A stretch of 44,198 nucleotides of DNA, taken from Zetaproteobacteria bacterium CG_4_9_14_3_um_filter_54_145. Its GTDB lineage: Bacteria > Pseudomonadota > Zetaproteobacteria > Mariprofundales > Mariprofundaceae. The position numbers were made by a program, and so were the translations under genes. The stretch's first letter is position 1, and every line of letters begins with the position of its first letter. Location: assembly GCA_002791575.1 (NCBI GenBank), contig PFXI01000043.1, positions 1 through 44,198 on the forward strand. The letters are read 5' to 3'. The notes beneath the pieces were generated by a model. That model saw only the letters and a program-made list of their open reading frames with translations, was not told where the DNA came from and made no database searches. Of the stretch, positions 1-9,478 are shown piece after piece.

Positions 1-2
1 GC

Positions 3-71
3 ATTAAGAATCGAAGACTTAAAGCTGGATGGGATAATGATTATTTGGAAAAACTGCTAATGGGAAAGTAA
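3..71 (+). CDS. Possible C-terminal tail of a gene cut by the left edge
   Basis: The third forward frame is open from the left edge and ends with TAA at 69-71, giving about 22 residues that include RLKAGWDNDYLEKLL. The composition looks protein-like (charged, amphipathic), but the piece is too short to assign to any family. The first forward frame is also open to a TAA at 58-60, so the choice of frame is uncertain. The stretch is AT-rich compared with the genes that follow. No function can be given. Confidence 0.25.
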   Translation: MKNRRLKAGWDNDYLEKLLMGK

Positions 72-147
72 CAGTTTTAATGCGATTGCCCTGAGAGACA
101 CCCCCGGATCTATTCCCATCCAACAGATAACTGATAGGGTCAAGCGC

Positions 148-873
148 ATGTTTGCACACATGACAAGCGGGGATATCGTCCTCAATCTGCTGTTCGCCAT
201 CGGCATGCTGCAACTGGCATGGATTTCCGTCATACTGGTTCGCCGTGGCACACCACCGGCCGCCATTCAGCATGCAATACTGCCGCCATTGGCGATCTGG
301 GTACTGATGTGGCCGGTTTACAGTGATAGTCGCAGTCTGTGGCTGGGGATTATGGCACTGATACTGCCAGCAGTACTGGCTGCCGCCCTGAGTTCACCCT
401 TCTGGAAACATTTGCGCCTGGCGTGGCGTGTGAAATCTCCGGATATGGAGCTGAAAATCTATCCGGGCATCCAGCTACCGCCGCTGGTTCACCCGATACT
501 GGCCATGCTCATTGCAGCCATATGGTTCCGCAACATCCCCGAATTCGGATTCGGGCTGGCCCTCTGTCTCTGTCTCGCCTTTCCGGCCGCCTACTGGATG
601 GATCAACTGGGAGCGTATCTGCCCCGCTTTATCAGGCTGGGCTTTCCCGCCCATCCTGAACAGACTCTGGCCGGACATCTGCTGTTTATCATCATCTCGA
701 TTGTTCTGCTCTGCTGGAGCCTGCATGTCTATCACGGCACCGACTGGCAGGCGCTGTTCATTGCCACGCTGGTCACTGCCCTCACTGCTTCTGCAACCCG
801 TGCCCTGATACCCGGCCAATGGCATGCACCGGCCGCCATGCTGAGCATGGGCTTTGTCATGTGGGTGTTATAA
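148..873 (+). CDS. Polytopic membrane protein, possibly a divergent polyprenol/phytol kinase-type (CTP-dependent) protein
   Basis: This 241-residue protein is mostly hydrophobic, with about six or seven predicted membrane segments. I do not recognise it firmly. Two C-terminal stretches recall the dolichol/phytol kinase (SEC59/VTE5) family: HPEQTLAGH near residue 170, where that family has a K-T-L-x-G motif, and RALIPGQWHAPAAML near residue 220, where the family has E-x-L-x-P-x-x-x-DN-x-x-x-P. The acidic E and DN residues are absent here, so an active kinase is doubtful and the resemblance may be chance. The ATG at 148 is used; an ATG at 163 is an alternative. The gene stands alone on the + strand and ends in a strong terminator shared with the convergent aspC gene. 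Confidence 0.75.
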   Translation: MFAHMTSGDIVLNLLFAIGMLQLAWISVILVRRGTPPAAIQHAILPPLAIWVLMWPVYSDSRSLWLGIMALILPAVLAAALSSPFWKHLRLAWRVKSPDMELKIYPGIQLPPLVHPILAMLIAAIWFRNIPEFGFGLALCLCLAFPAAYWMDQLGAYLPRFIRLGFPAHPEQTLAGHLLFIIISIVLLCWSLHVYHGTDWQALFIATLVTALTASATRALIPGQWHAPAAMLSMGFVMWVL

Positions 874-886
874 GCAGCCTGAAACG

Positions 887-923
887 GAAGGGAGTGAGGA
901 TTCGCCTCACTCCCTTCGCTTTT
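887..923 (+). terminator. Rho-independent terminator between convergent genes
   Basis: A perfect 13-bp stem (GAAGGGAGTGAGG at 887-899 with its complement at 905-917) encloses a 5-nt loop and is followed by GCTTTT on the + strand. It lies 13 bp past the stop of the membrane-protein gene and just downstream of the aspC stop on the other strand. It should end the rightward transcript; the T-tract is weaker for the leftward one. Confidence 0.85.
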
Positions 924-927
924 CCCC

Positions 928-2130
928 TCACTGCAAAGTGTGAACCGCTTCGGCAATGCGGCTGACCGCATCCTCAAGCGTCTGCTGAGCCACGGCGTAA
1001 GAGAAGCGTACATGCTCGGGCGTACCGAACTCGGTACCGGGCACCAGGGCCACACCTGCCTCTTCCAGCAACCATTCACACAGCACCACATCATCCTTGA
1101 TGACCAGACCTGCCGGCGTCCTCTTGCCGATCAGGCCGGCTACGGATGGAAACACGTAGAATGCACCATCGGGCATGATCGCATGCATGCCCGGGATGGC
1201 ATTGATCGCCTTCACCAACCAACCGCGGCGCTGCTCGTAGGTGGATACCATCTCGACTAGAGCATCTGTCGGTCCGGTCAGTGCGGCGAGTGCCGCCTTC
1301 TGGGCAATGGAGTTCGGATTGGAGGTGCTCTGCCCCTGAATCTTGGCCATGGCCTTGATAATCAGTGATGGACCGGCACAGAAACCGATCCGCCAGCCGG
1401 TCATGCAGTAGGCTTTGGAGACGCCGTTGAAGGTGACGGTCTGCTCTTTCAAATCGGGATTCACCTCGGCAAAGGTAGCGAACGGTTTGCCATCAAAGAT
1501 GATCTTCTCATACATATCATCGGTGGCAACAATCAGGTTGGGATGCCTGCGCACCACCTCACCGATGGCAGCCAGCTCCTCAGCCGTATAGACCATGCCG
1601 GTCGGATTGGAGGGGGAGTTGAGAAACAGCACCTTGCAGCGATGACAGAGCACCTGATTCAACTGCTCTGCGGTAATCTTGAACTGGTTTTCCGCCGTCG
1701 TTTCGACAATGACAGGTACGCCTTCGGTGAGCTTGACCATATCGGGATAGGAGACCCAGTACGGCGCCGGGATAATGACACGCTCGCCGGGATTAATCAC
1801 CGCCATCAGCAGGTTGAAAATGCACTGCTTGCCGCCGGTGGAGACCAGAATATCTGCCGGGCTGTAATCGAGATGATGATCACGGCTGAACTTCTCGGCG
1901 ATCGCCTGGCGCAGCTCAGGGATACCTGCCACGGCCGTATAGCGGGTAAAACCGCTATTGATCGCAGCAATACCGGCTTCACGCGCAGCCAGTGGCGTGT
2001 CAAAATCAGGTTCACCGACCGACAGGGAGATAACACTGCGTCCGGCCGCACGCATCTCCGCAGCTTTGGCAGTAATGGCCAGCGTGGCCGATGGTTTGAT
2101 CTGTTGTACGCGAATAGATAGTCGTTTCAT
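928..2130 (-). CDS. aspC: Aspartate aminotransferase (class I, PLP-dependent)
   Basis: The 400-residue enzyme should interconvert aspartate and 2-oxoglutarate with oxaloacetate and glutamate. It looks like the type Ib (Thermus/Rhizobium-like) aspartate aminotransferases. Visible fold-type I features are the N-terminal VGEPDFDTP (about 38-46), NSPSNPTG (171-178), the cofactor-contacting ATDDMY (202-207) and the Schiff-base lysine K239 in GVSKAYCMTGWR. The ATG at 2130 gives the family-typical start MKRLSIRVQQIKPSATLAIT; an upstream TTG at 2166 is less likely. It is the last gene after gatC-gatA-gatB-asmA, 46 bp beyond the asmA stop. Narrow specificity, or activity on prephenate, cannot be settled from sequence. 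Confidence 0.93.
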   Translation of the reverse strand: MKRLSIRVQQIKPSATLAITAKAAEMRAAGRSVISLSVGEPDFDTPLAAREAGIAAINSGFTRYTAVAGIPELRQAIAEKFSRDHHLDYSPADILVSTGGKQCIFNLLMAVINPGERVIIPAPYWVSYPDMVKLTEGVPVIVETTAENQFKITAEQLNQVLCHRCKVLFLNSPSNPTGMVYTAEELAAIGEVVRRHPNLIVATDDMYEKIIFDGKPFATFAEVNPDLKEQTVTFNGVSKAYCMTGWRIGFCAGPSLIIKAMAKIQGQSTSNPNSIAQKAALAALTGPTDALVEMVSTYEQRRGWLVKAINAIPGMHAIMPDGAFYVFPSVAGLIGKRTPAGLVIKDDVVLCEWLLEEAGVALVPGTEFGTPEHVRFSYAVAQQTLEDAVSRIAEAVHTLQ

Positions 2131-2176
2131 GTCAAAATGATGCCATAACTGCAACAGCCATGACAAGCAGAATTAT

Positions 2177-4792
2177 CTACTGCGACTGCCAGTGCGGATA
2201 CGGCCATGTGCCATCAATGACATGACTGCTCTTGCCCGACAAAACGCCACTGATCGCCCCGTCCGTCGTAGCGATGAGCGCACTGCCCCGATAGCGATTA
2301 CCGTGGCTGAGCAGATTGATGCCGGATATCTCGCTGAACTGCTCCTGCACCCGGAACCTGAACGCCAGCTTTCTGAACTCAGCCAGCGGCGTGCTGTTGT
2401 TCGCGGCTGGTTTATCACCCTCATTTGGCGCTGCCTGTTGCGGCGTCCAACTGCCACTGTAGATGGTGACATCGCCATTACTGCGTCGCCAGTCAGCCAA
2501 ATCCGTGGCAGGCAACACGCCTTTGAGCTCAATATTGGCCTGCGCCTTGCCTGTCATACCGGCCTGCAACCACTGATGCAGCCATGGCATCTGCTCAAGC
2601 TGCAGATCACGCGCCCTTATTTTACCATCGATACGCAGCGTACCTTCGGCCGCTGCCAGCAGCAGCCCGTCCGTTTCCAGTTCTCCGCCGGCAAAGCCGA
2701 CCTTGCCATGCTCCAGTTTAAACTTGCCATCGACAAAGCGGTAATCCGCCTCAATATCCTGCCACTGATAACCGGCAATACTCACATGCATCCGATACAG
2801 TTTGCCGTTCAGGTGCAGGTCAGGCCACAGCGCCGGCAGTGCGGGCATCGCCTGCCAGTCCAGGTGACCGCTCAACACATCCACCCAGCCGCGATGCGTA
2901 GGCAGACGAAAACTGCCCTTGAATTCAGCCTGCCCCAAACTGCCGCTGACCTGCAGGTGACTGCTGTTCATCACGCCGTCGCGGGCACTTAGGCTGCCGC
3001 TTAACTGCCACTCGGGCGTACCCAATTGCTGCAGGTTCCACTGGCCAGTAGCATCGGCCAGAGCCCCTGTATCATGCTTCCAGCCCAGCTCACCCTCGCC
3101 CTCGATGCGACCACGATACAATTGCAACCAGACCGGCAGAGCAAGCTGTTTATCATTCAGGCTGTTCAGATCCAGCTGCAGGCCGGAAAACTGCACCCTG
3201 TCCGTATACTGCCCCTGATGATACTCAAGATAGGCAAGCTGTGACTGACCCAGCACACACTGATCCAGCTGCACACTCTTCGGCTGACTAATCACTGCGT
3301 CCCAGCCAATGCTGGTACGGCAGCGACCGGCAAGCCCTCCGGGCTTCAACCACTGTTTGCCGTAGCGCACGGTTGCATCAACCGTATCAAAATCGAGTAA
3401 CAACAACGCATGATCCGGCTGCTGCTGCAAAACCACTTCGGCCCGCAATGGTCCGCTGCCGGCAAGCTCGGGTGACAGTTTCAGACAGGAGAGCAACAGG
3501 TTACCCAGCGGCTGCCACACGCCATCTGCCAGCTCTTCGGGCTCGAGCTTCAACTGCCACCCTTCGGTCTGACGTTGGGTACCGGCGTAACCACCGGACT
3601 TGGCCTGCAGCCGAATTTCACCGCCCGGGTGAGGAAATGAGACCCGGGCCTGGCCGCGCCACCCCTCTTTATTGCCGTGCAGATCAGATACGGCCAGACG
3701 CATTGCAGGCAGACTCAGGCGCTGCTGCCCATGATGGAAGGAGAGCTGGTTCAAGCCGAGGCTGCCGCTGGCCTGCCAGATATCGCCCTGCCAGCGCAGC
3801 ATGGCGGTCAGGCGCGTATTGCCCGCCAGTGTACGCGGCAGTGCAACCGTTTTCGGCAACAGTTTGAACCATGCGCCAACCGGCACATTTCGCGCATCCA
3901 TGCGACTCTCGCACTTGCCGCTGAGGCAGTGACCGTCGAGCGCAATCACGGCTCTGTCCTGCAGATGAATAAAACTGTCGTGCCAGACCAGCTCGCCGGC
4001 AGCAGGATGACTGATCTTGCCACGCAAGCGCACCGGTTGCTGATCATCACCGTCCGTCGCATCGCCAGCCTGCGCTTCAACCTCTCCGAACAGTGACCAG
4101 CCGTGATGCCTTGTGATATCAAGCGTCAGTCCGCCGGTAAGCCGCTGATTCTGGTGGCTGAGCCATTGCGTCAGCATCGCCGGTGCCACGGTAGTCAGCA
4201 GCGAGGCCGGGATTGATTTCAATTTCAGCTTACCGAAGCCGGACATCACCGCACCGGCGCGAAAGGCCAGCTGGCCATGCCCCTGCAGTGCATAACCGCT
4301 TTGGCGTGCGGACAATTCCCACAACGCTTCACGGTCTGAACCGATATTACGCACATCCAGTTGCAGATTTTCCAGTTGCGCATGACCGTCGGCATCATCA
4401 ATCGTGGCACGGTTCATATGTACCCGTTCAAAGGGCAGCGAGGCAAATGAAACAGAGAGCGCGGCAAGCGCATCGCCATCGAGTTTCACATGGGCATCAT
4501 GGATATCCAGCGTACCCATCTCGATTTTGCCGAATAGCAGCGGCAGCAGATGAATACTGATATCCACATGCCCCGCCTGCATGGAGAGGCGGGGCGCATG
4601 GAATGTCACCGTATCCAGACGCAGGCCGATTCCGTGCATCAGACTCAGGCTGACACCTTTGGCCTGCAGATCAGCACCCTGCAGGCGAGCAGTCTGCTGC
4701 TCAATGGCCGCGTGCAACGCATCAACATCCAGCCGCCACCACAACAGCGCTGCCAGTAACAGCACTGCAACGGCAAGCAGGCGTTTGTTCAT
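2177..4792 (-). CDS. AsmA/DUF3971-like inner-membrane-anchored envelope protein
   Basis: The 871-residue protein has one N-terminal membrane anchor (residues about 5-17, MNKRLLAVAVLLLAALLWW) followed by a long periplasmic region of alternating beta-strand character. This is the architecture of the AsmA/TamB/YhdP group, which bridges inner and outer membrane and is linked to phospholipid transport and outer-membrane homeostasis. Near the C-terminus QANIELKGVLPATDL and GDVTIYSGSW resemble the AsmA C-terminal module. Subfamily assignment is inference. It begins 25 bp after the gatB stop and is followed by aspC, so it is probably cotranscribed with gatCAB. Confidence 0.8.
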   Translation of the reverse strand: MNKRLLAVAVLLLAALLWWRLDVDALHAAIEQQTARLQGADLQAKGVSLSLMHGIGLRLDTVTFHAPRLSMQAGHVDISIHLLPLLFGKIEMGTLDIHDAHVKLDGDALAALSVSFASLPFERVHMNRATIDDADGHAQLENLQLDVRNIGSDREALWELSARQSGYALQGHGQLAFRAGAVMSGFGKLKLKSIPASLLTTVAPAMLTQWLSHQNQRLTGGLTLDITRHHGWSLFGEVEAQAGDATDGDDQQPVRLRGKISHPAAGELVWHDSFIHLQDRAVIALDGHCLSGKCESRMDARNVPVGAWFKLLPKTVALPRTLAGNTRLTAMLRWQGDIWQASGSLGLNQLSFHHGQQRLSLPAMRLAVSDLHGNKEGWRGQARVSFPHPGGEIRLQAKSGGYAGTQRQTEGWQLKLEPEELADGVWQPLGNLLLSCLKLSPELAGSGPLRAEVVLQQQPDHALLLLDFDTVDATVRYGKQWLKPGGLAGRCRTSIGWDAVISQPKSVQLDQCVLGQSQLAYLEYHQGQYTDRVQFSGLQLDLNSLNDKQLALPVWLQLYRGRIEGEGELGWKHDTGALADATGQWNLQQLGTPEWQLSGSLSARDGVMNSSHLQVSGSLGQAEFKGSFRLPTHRGWVDVLSGHLDWQAMPALPALWPDLHLNGKLYRMHVSIAGYQWQDIEADYRFVDGKFKLEHGKVGFAGGELETDGLLLAAAEGTLRIDGKIRARDLQLEQMPWLHQWLQAGMTGKAQANIELKGVLPATDLADWRRSNGDVTIYSGSWTPQQAAPNEGDKPAANNSTPLAEFRKLAFRFRVQEQFSEISGINLLSHGNRYRGSALIATTDGAISGVLSGKSSHVIDGTWPYPHWQSQ

Positions 4793-4817
4793 TGCCCGGG
4801 CACGGCGATGATCGACA

Positions 4818-6251
4818 TCAGCCCTTGAGCAGTACTGTTAACCGCTGATTAACCATGCCCGGATTTGCCTGCCCCTTTGAGGCCTTCATCACCTGCCCGA
4901 CAAAGAAGCCCATCAGCTTCTCCTTGCCTGCACGGTAACCGGCCAGCTGGTCGGGATTGGCTGCCATCACGGCTTCAATAATCGCATCAATCGCACCGCT
5001 GTCACTGACCTGCTTGAGCCCCTTGGCCTCGATAATGGCATCGGCATCAGCATCCGATGCCAGCATCGCATCCAGCACATCCTTGGCTATCTTGCCGGAA
5101 ATGGTGTTATCGGCAATACGATCCAGCATACCGGCCAGACGATGTGCCGACACAGGCGAATGCTCGATCTCCTTGCCCAGCTCTTTCAAGCGGCCGAGCA
5201 GCTCATTGGCCAGCCAGTTGGCACAGCGTTTCGGATCAGACGGGTGAGCCGCCACCAGCGATTCATACCAGTCGGCCAGTGCACGTGTCTGCGTCAGCAC
5301 ATCTGCATCATAGGAGGAGAGGCCATATTCGCGTTCAAAACGGTGGCGCAGCTGACCGGGCAACTCCGGCATACCGGCCCGGATCTGATCGACCTGCTGC
5401 TGAGTGACACGCAGCGGTGGCAGGTCCGGTTCGGGAAAATAGCGATAATCGTGCGCCTCTTCCTTGCTGCGCATGGAGCGGGATTCGCCCATGGCCGAAT
5501 CATACAGGCGCGTCTCCTGTACCACCTCACCGCCATCCTCAATCAGCTCGATCTGGCGGTTCACTTCATATTCGATCGCCTGTTTGATAAAGCGGAACGA
5601 GTTCAGGTTTTTCAGCTCGGCACGTGTACCGAATGGGGTACCCGGCTGATGGACCGACACATTGGCATCGCAGCGGAACTGTCCCATCTCCATATTGGCG
5701 CCGGATACATCCAGAAATACAATCAGCTGGTGCAACTGTTTGAGATAGGCAATCGCCTCATCCGCCGAGCGCATATCAGGCTCGGATACAATCTCCATCA
5801 GCGGCACACCTGAGCGGTTCAGATCGATATGGGAGACCCCGTCCAGCCCCTCATGCATCGATTTTCCGGCATCCTCTTCCATATGGATACGGGTAATACC
5901 GATACGCTTCTCACCACCATCCTTACCCGGAATATCCAGATAGCCACCCTCGACCAGCGGTACGGCAAACTGGGAGATCTGATAACCCTTGGGCAGATCC
6001 GGATAGAAATAGTTTTTGCGGTCGAATTTCGATTCGAGATTGATACCGGCATTGATCGCAAGCCCGGTCAGAATCGTTTTTTCCGCAGCCAGACCATTGA
6101 GCACCGGCAACTGACCCGGCATACCGAGACAGACCGGACAGGTCTGGGTGTTGGGCTCGGATCCGAACTCCGTCGAACAGCCGCAGAAGGCCTTGGTGGC
6201 TGTGTTAATCTGTACATGGACTTCCAGTCCGATCACTACTTCCCAGCTCAT
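4818..6251 (-). CDS. gatB: Aspartyl/glutamyl-tRNA(Asn/Gln) amidotransferase subunit B
   Basis: GatB binds the mischarged Glu-tRNA(Gln) or Asp-tRNA(Asn), phosphorylates the acyl group with ATP, and receives ammonia from GatA through a channel. The 477-residue protein is full length. It begins with [12 protein letters not shown] and carries the zinc-type cysteines of FCGCSTEF and [10 protein letters not shown], then the kinase-like core [19 protein letters not shown]. The C-terminal YqeY-like tRNA-binding region ends in [13 protein letters not shown]. The start overlaps the gatA stop in an ATGA at 6248-6251, implying translational coupling and stoichiometric synthesis. Confidence 0.98.
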   Translation of the reverse strand: MSWEVVIGLEVHVQINTATKAFCGCSTEFGSEPNTQTCPVCLGMPGQLPVLNGLAAEKTILTGLAINAGINLESKFDRKNYFYPDLPKGYQISQFAVPLVEGGYLDIPGKDGGEKRIGITRIHMEEDAGKSMHEGLDGVSHIDLNRSGVPLMEIVSEPDMRSADEAIAYLKQLHQLIVFLDVSGANMEMGQFRCDANVSVHQPGTPFGTRAELKNLNSFRFIKQAIEYEVNRQIELIEDGGEVVQETRLYDSAMGESRSMRSKEEAHDYRYFPEPDLPPLRVTQQQVDQIRAGMPELPGQLRHRFEREYGLSSYDADVLTQTRALADWYESLVAAHPSDPKRCANWLANELLGRLKELGKEIEHSPVSAHRLAGMLDRIADNTISGKIAKDVLDAMLASDADADAIIEAKGLKQVSDSGAIDAIIEAVMAANPDQLAGYRAGKEKLMGFFVGQVMKASKGQANPGMVNQRLTVLLKG

Positions 6252-7726
6252 GCCTCACCTCCGTTTGCCGCAAATGCCTGTGGCTCCTGCTTGCTCCAGT
6301 CGGTTGACGCTTCATAGGCGGACGCAGCACCCAGCAGCAGATCCTCGCGCCAGGCCGGTGCAATCCATTGCAGGCCAACGGGCAAGCCATCCACCATACC
6401 ACATGGCTGTGACATGCCCGGCAAACCGGCCAGATTCAGCGCAATGGTAAAGATATCGGCGAGGTACATGGTCAACGGGTCATCGGTTTTTTCACCCACG
6501 GCAAAGGCCGTTACCGGGCTGGTCGGTGTGGCAATCACATCCACCTGCTCGAACGCCTGCAGAAAGTCCTGCTGGATCAGCGTGCGCACCTGCTGCGCCT
6601 TCAGGTAATAGGCATCGTAATAGCCCGATGAGAGCGCGAATGCACCGGTCAGGATACGGCGTTTCACTTCCGCGCCGAAGCCCTCATCACGGCTGCGTGT
6701 GTACATATCGAGCAGATCTTCCGGTTCATTGCAGCGATGGCCGAAACGCACACCGTCATAACGTGACAGGTTTGCCGATGCCTCGGATGGCGCAATGACA
6801 TAATAGGTAGCCACTGCATATTCCGTGTGCGGCAGGGAAATATCGACAATTTCAGCACCCAGTGCTTCACACTGTTGCAGTGCCGCTTCGACTGCAGCAC
6901 GCACGCCTTCATCCATACCATCGACAAAATATTCCTTCGGTTTACCGATACGCAAGCCTGTCATATCCCGCTTGTCACAGGCCGCCAGCCAGTCCAGTGC
7001 CGGGGCATCGGCTACCGATGTGGCATCACCGGAGTCATGACCGGCCATGGCTGCCGTCACCATGGCGGCATCACGCACATTGCGCGTCATGGGGCCTGCC
7101 TGATCCAGCGATGAGGCAAAAGCAATAATGCCGCGACGTGAAACGCGGCCGTAGGTCGGCTTAAGCCCGGTAATACCGCACAATGATGCCGGCTGACGAA
7201 TCGAGCCACCGGTATCCGTACCGAGGGCAGCCGGCGCAAGCGCTGCTGCAACGGCACTCGCCGAACCACCGGAAGAGCCACCCGGAATACGGCTGATATC
7301 CCACGGATTACGACATACGCCGAAGGCCGAGGTTTCAGTCGATGAACCCATGGCGAATTCATCCATATTGGTTTTACCCACCAGTACGGCACCGGCCTCT
7401 TTCAGGCGGGTAATCACATGCGCATCATATGGTGCCTCAAAGCCTTCAAGAATCGTCGAACAGCAGCGGGTCGGCCCATTCTGCGTGCAGAAGATATCCT
7501 TGACCGCGATCGGCAGTCCTTCCAGCGGCCGCGGCTCATGTTTGGCACGATAGGCATCAGAAGCCTGAGCCTGGGCCAGCACATGAGCTGCATCCAGATG
7601 CACAAATGCATTCAGCTGATCATTATGCGCTTTTATCCGATCCAGATAGAGCTGTGCGACTTCTACAGCCGTGGTTTCACCCGCATCCAGACGGGCCTTG
7701 ATTTCAGACAGGGAACTAAATGGCAT
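6248..7726 (-). CDS. gatA: Aspartyl/glutamyl-tRNA amidotransferase subunit A (amidase)
   Basis: GatA hydrolyses glutamine to supply ammonia for tRNA amidation. It is an amidase-signature enzyme with a Ser-cisSer-Lys triad. From the chosen start these are K76 ([10 protein letters not shown]), S151 (GGSSGGSAS) and S175 ([10 protein letters not shown]), with the 75- and 24-residue spacing known from Staphylococcus GatA. The ATG at 7726 ([10 protein letters not shown]) is preferred because GGAG lies six bases upstream; an ATG at 7738 and a TTG at 7741 are possible but lack such a site. Length is 492 residues, normal for the family. It sits between gatC (57 bp upstream) and gatB. Confidence 0.97.
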   Translation of the reverse strand: MPFSSLSEIKARLDAGETTAVEVAQLYLDRIKAHNDQLNAFVHLDAAHVLAQAQASDAYRAKHEPRPLEGLPIAVKDIFCTQNGPTRCCSTILEGFEAPYDAHVITRLKEAGAVLVGKTNMDEFAMGSSTETSAFGVCRNPWDISRIPGGSSGGSASAVAAALAPAALGTDTGGSIRQPASLCGITGLKPTYGRVSRRGIIAFASSLDQAGPMTRNVRDAAMVTAAMAGHDSGDATSVADAPALDWLAACDKRDMTGLRIGKPKEYFVDGMDEGVRAAVEAALQQCEALGAEIVDISLPHTEYAVATYYVIAPSEASANLSRYDGVRFGHRCNEPEDLLDMYTRSRDEGFGAEVKRRILTGAFALSSGYYDAYYLKAQQVRTLIQQDFLQAFEQVDVIATPTSPVTAFAVGEKTDDPLTMYLADIFTIALNLAGLPGMSQPCGMVDGLPVGLQWIAPAWREDLLLGAASAYEASTDWSKQEPQAFAANGGEA

Positions 7727-7783
7727 GCGATGCTCCATCAATATTTGGCATAGTGGTGTTGTCGGGCATGAGGATCACAGGCA

Positions 7784-8062
7784 TCACTCGATCACCTTCG
7801 GTACCACATAGAGGCCGGATTCCACCCTCGGGGCAATCGCCTGCAGGGCATCACGACGGTTGCTGTTGGTCACAACATTGGCACGCAGCGGCATAGCCGC
7901 ATCATGCGGGTGCGCTGTCGGCGCTATGCCATCGGTATTTACTTCGGAAAGCTTTTCGATATAGCCGAGAATATTGCCCAACTGCGGGCCCAACTCGTCG
8001 GCCTCGCTATCGGTCAGCCGGATGCGTGCGAGCATCGCTACTTTTTTGACATCTATATCCAT
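7784..8062 (-). CDS. gatC: Aspartyl/glutamyl-tRNA amidotransferase subunit C
   Basis: The small third subunit wraps around GatA and GatB and stabilises the heterotrimer. At 92 residues it has the family length and pattern: an N-terminal helical part (VKKVAMLARIRLTDSEADEL), a central IEKLSEVNTDGIAPTAHP, and a C-terminal YVVPKVIE tail. GAGG lies eight bases before the ATG. It is the first gene of the leftward gatCAB operon. A full GatCAB set suggests that glutaminyl- and/or asparaginyl-tRNA is made by the indirect route; no glnS or asnS lies in this window to test that. Confidence 0.95.
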   Translation of the reverse strand: MDIDVKKVAMLARIRLTDSEADELGPQLGNILGYIEKLSEVNTDGIAPTAHPHDAAMPLRANVVTNSNRRDALQAIAPRVESGLYVVPKVIE

Positions 8063-8227
8063 CTTGTCCGCCTCATTATCTACTGCGCGTTATCATCTGA
8101 TTGTACTTGTCAGCCACGAATGGGCACCCTGCCGGTATTATTATTTCCCGCATAGCGCTTAAACAGCAATCATGGCTGGTGAAAGCAACCGGGTGTCTAC
8201 GATTCGTAACCTGCGTGACTCACCTGT

Positions 8228-8264
8228 AAAAATACGCTGCGCGAAGCATAGTACCGCCTTGCGC
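8228..8264 (-). terminator. Putative terminator after lpxB
   Basis: Read on the minus strand, GCGCAAG and CTT-C-GCGC form an imperfect stem with one bulged base around an 11-nt loop, followed by AGCGTATTTTT (T-run at 8228-8232). It lies about 40 bp beyond the lpxB stop, where the long lpx supra-operon should end. The remaining bases up to gatC (8063-8227) should hold the gatCAB promoter; I see only weak -10-like A/T tracts near 8140-8145. Confidence 0.4.
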
Positions 8265-8304
8265 TTTTCTCCAATACTATTGAGGACGATACAGAGCTGC
8301 GGAG

Positions 8305-9432
8305 CTAGCTTTTATCCAGCTGCTGCTCAACCATATCCACCACATTAGCGGCAACACGATGCTGCCCCAGCCGCTGACGCAGCTGTTTGAATGCAGTACG
8401 CTGAGCCGCTGCGCTCTTGCCGTCATCCAGTAGTGGCAACAGATGCAGCATGATCTGATCCACGGTACACGCCTGCTGAATCAGTTCGGGCATGACCGGT
8501 TTGTCATCGAGAATGATATTGGCCAGGCCTGCGCACTGCAGTTGCACCAGCCGCCTGGCCAGAAAGGCAAACAACGGTGACGTTTTGTATACCAGCAGTG
8601 TCGGCACATCCCACAAGGCCAGCTCGAGTGTCGCCGTACCGGATACGGCCACAGCCAGATCGGCTCTGAGGGCATACCCCTCCTCTTCCCGCCTGATCGG
8701 CATCGCACCTGCCTGCCAGAGTGGCTCAAGCGCTGCCATCGCAACCCCGGGTGCTACCGGTACCACACAGGCGATATCAGGGCAGTGCTCACGCATACGT
8801 TGCAAGACTTCAGCCAGCAACGGCACATGCGTGCGCAGCTCCTGCGGGCGGCTACCGGGCAACAGCGCCAGCAGCGTCTGTCCCTCCGTCAAACCCAGTC
8901 GCTGTTTCAATGCGGCAGCGCTCCAGCCATTCGCACAGGCTTCTGCACTGGGATTACCGACAAAACGGGCAGCAATGCCGCGTGCGGCAAACCACTCCGG
9001 CTCAAACGGCAGAATACAGGCCAGCGCATCCTGCGACTGCCTGAGCTTGCGCACCCGCCAGCTACCCCAGGCCCACAGCTTGGGTGCGACAAAGTGGATG
9101 ACCGGAATACCCAGGGCACGCAATTTACGCCCGAGGCGCATATGAAAGCTGGAAAAATCCACCAGCACGGCCACATCCGGCTGCTGTTGTTCGCACCAGC
9201 CGAGCACCGATGCCTCAACGCGGCGGATGCGCGAAAGAGCCGCCAGAACCTCACCCAGGCCCATAACATTCAGCTCGGCCATATCATGCAGCACAGTACA
9301 GCCTGCAGCCTGCATGCGCAGGCCGGCTATACCGTGAATCGAGGCATCAGGGAAACGACTGCGCAGCTCAGCCACAACCGTAGCGGCGTGCATATCGCCG
9401 GATGTTTCGCCGGCACTGATGAAAATGCGCAT
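8305..9432 (-). CDS. lpxB: Lipid-A-disaccharide synthase
   Basis: LpxB, a GT19 glycosyltransferase at the inner membrane, joins UDP-2,3-diacylglucosamine and lipid X to form the lipid A disaccharide. The 375-residue protein starts with the hallmark ISAGETSGDMHAA and contains ELNVMGLGEV, VDFSSFHMRL, HFVAPKLWAWG, a donor-binding LPGSRPQE and SGTATLELAL. It is the last gene of the envelope supra-operon, 46 bp after lpxI, the enzyme that makes lipid X, so product and consumer are adjacent. Confidence 0.97.
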   Translation of the reverse strand: MRIFISAGETSGDMHAATVVAELRSRFPDASIHGIAGLRMQAAGCTVLHDMAELNVMGLGEVLAALSRIRRVEASVLGWCEQQQPDVAVLVDFSSFHMRLGRKLRALGIPVIHFVAPKLWAWGSWRVRKLRQSQDALACILPFEPEWFAARGIAARFVGNPSAEACANGWSAAALKQRLGLTEGQTLLALLPGSRPQELRTHVPLLAEVLQRMREHCPDIACVVPVAPGVAMAALEPLWQAGAMPIRREEEGYALRADLAVAVSGTATLELALWDVPTLLVYKTSPLFAFLARRLVQLQCAGLANIILDDKPVMPELIQQACTVDQIMLHLLPLLDDGKSAAAQRTAFKQLRQRLGQHRVAANVVDMVEQQLDKS

Positions 9433-9478
9433 CAGGCGGCAGATCTCCTGCTAGAGCGCAAGCGGCTGAACACAGGCA

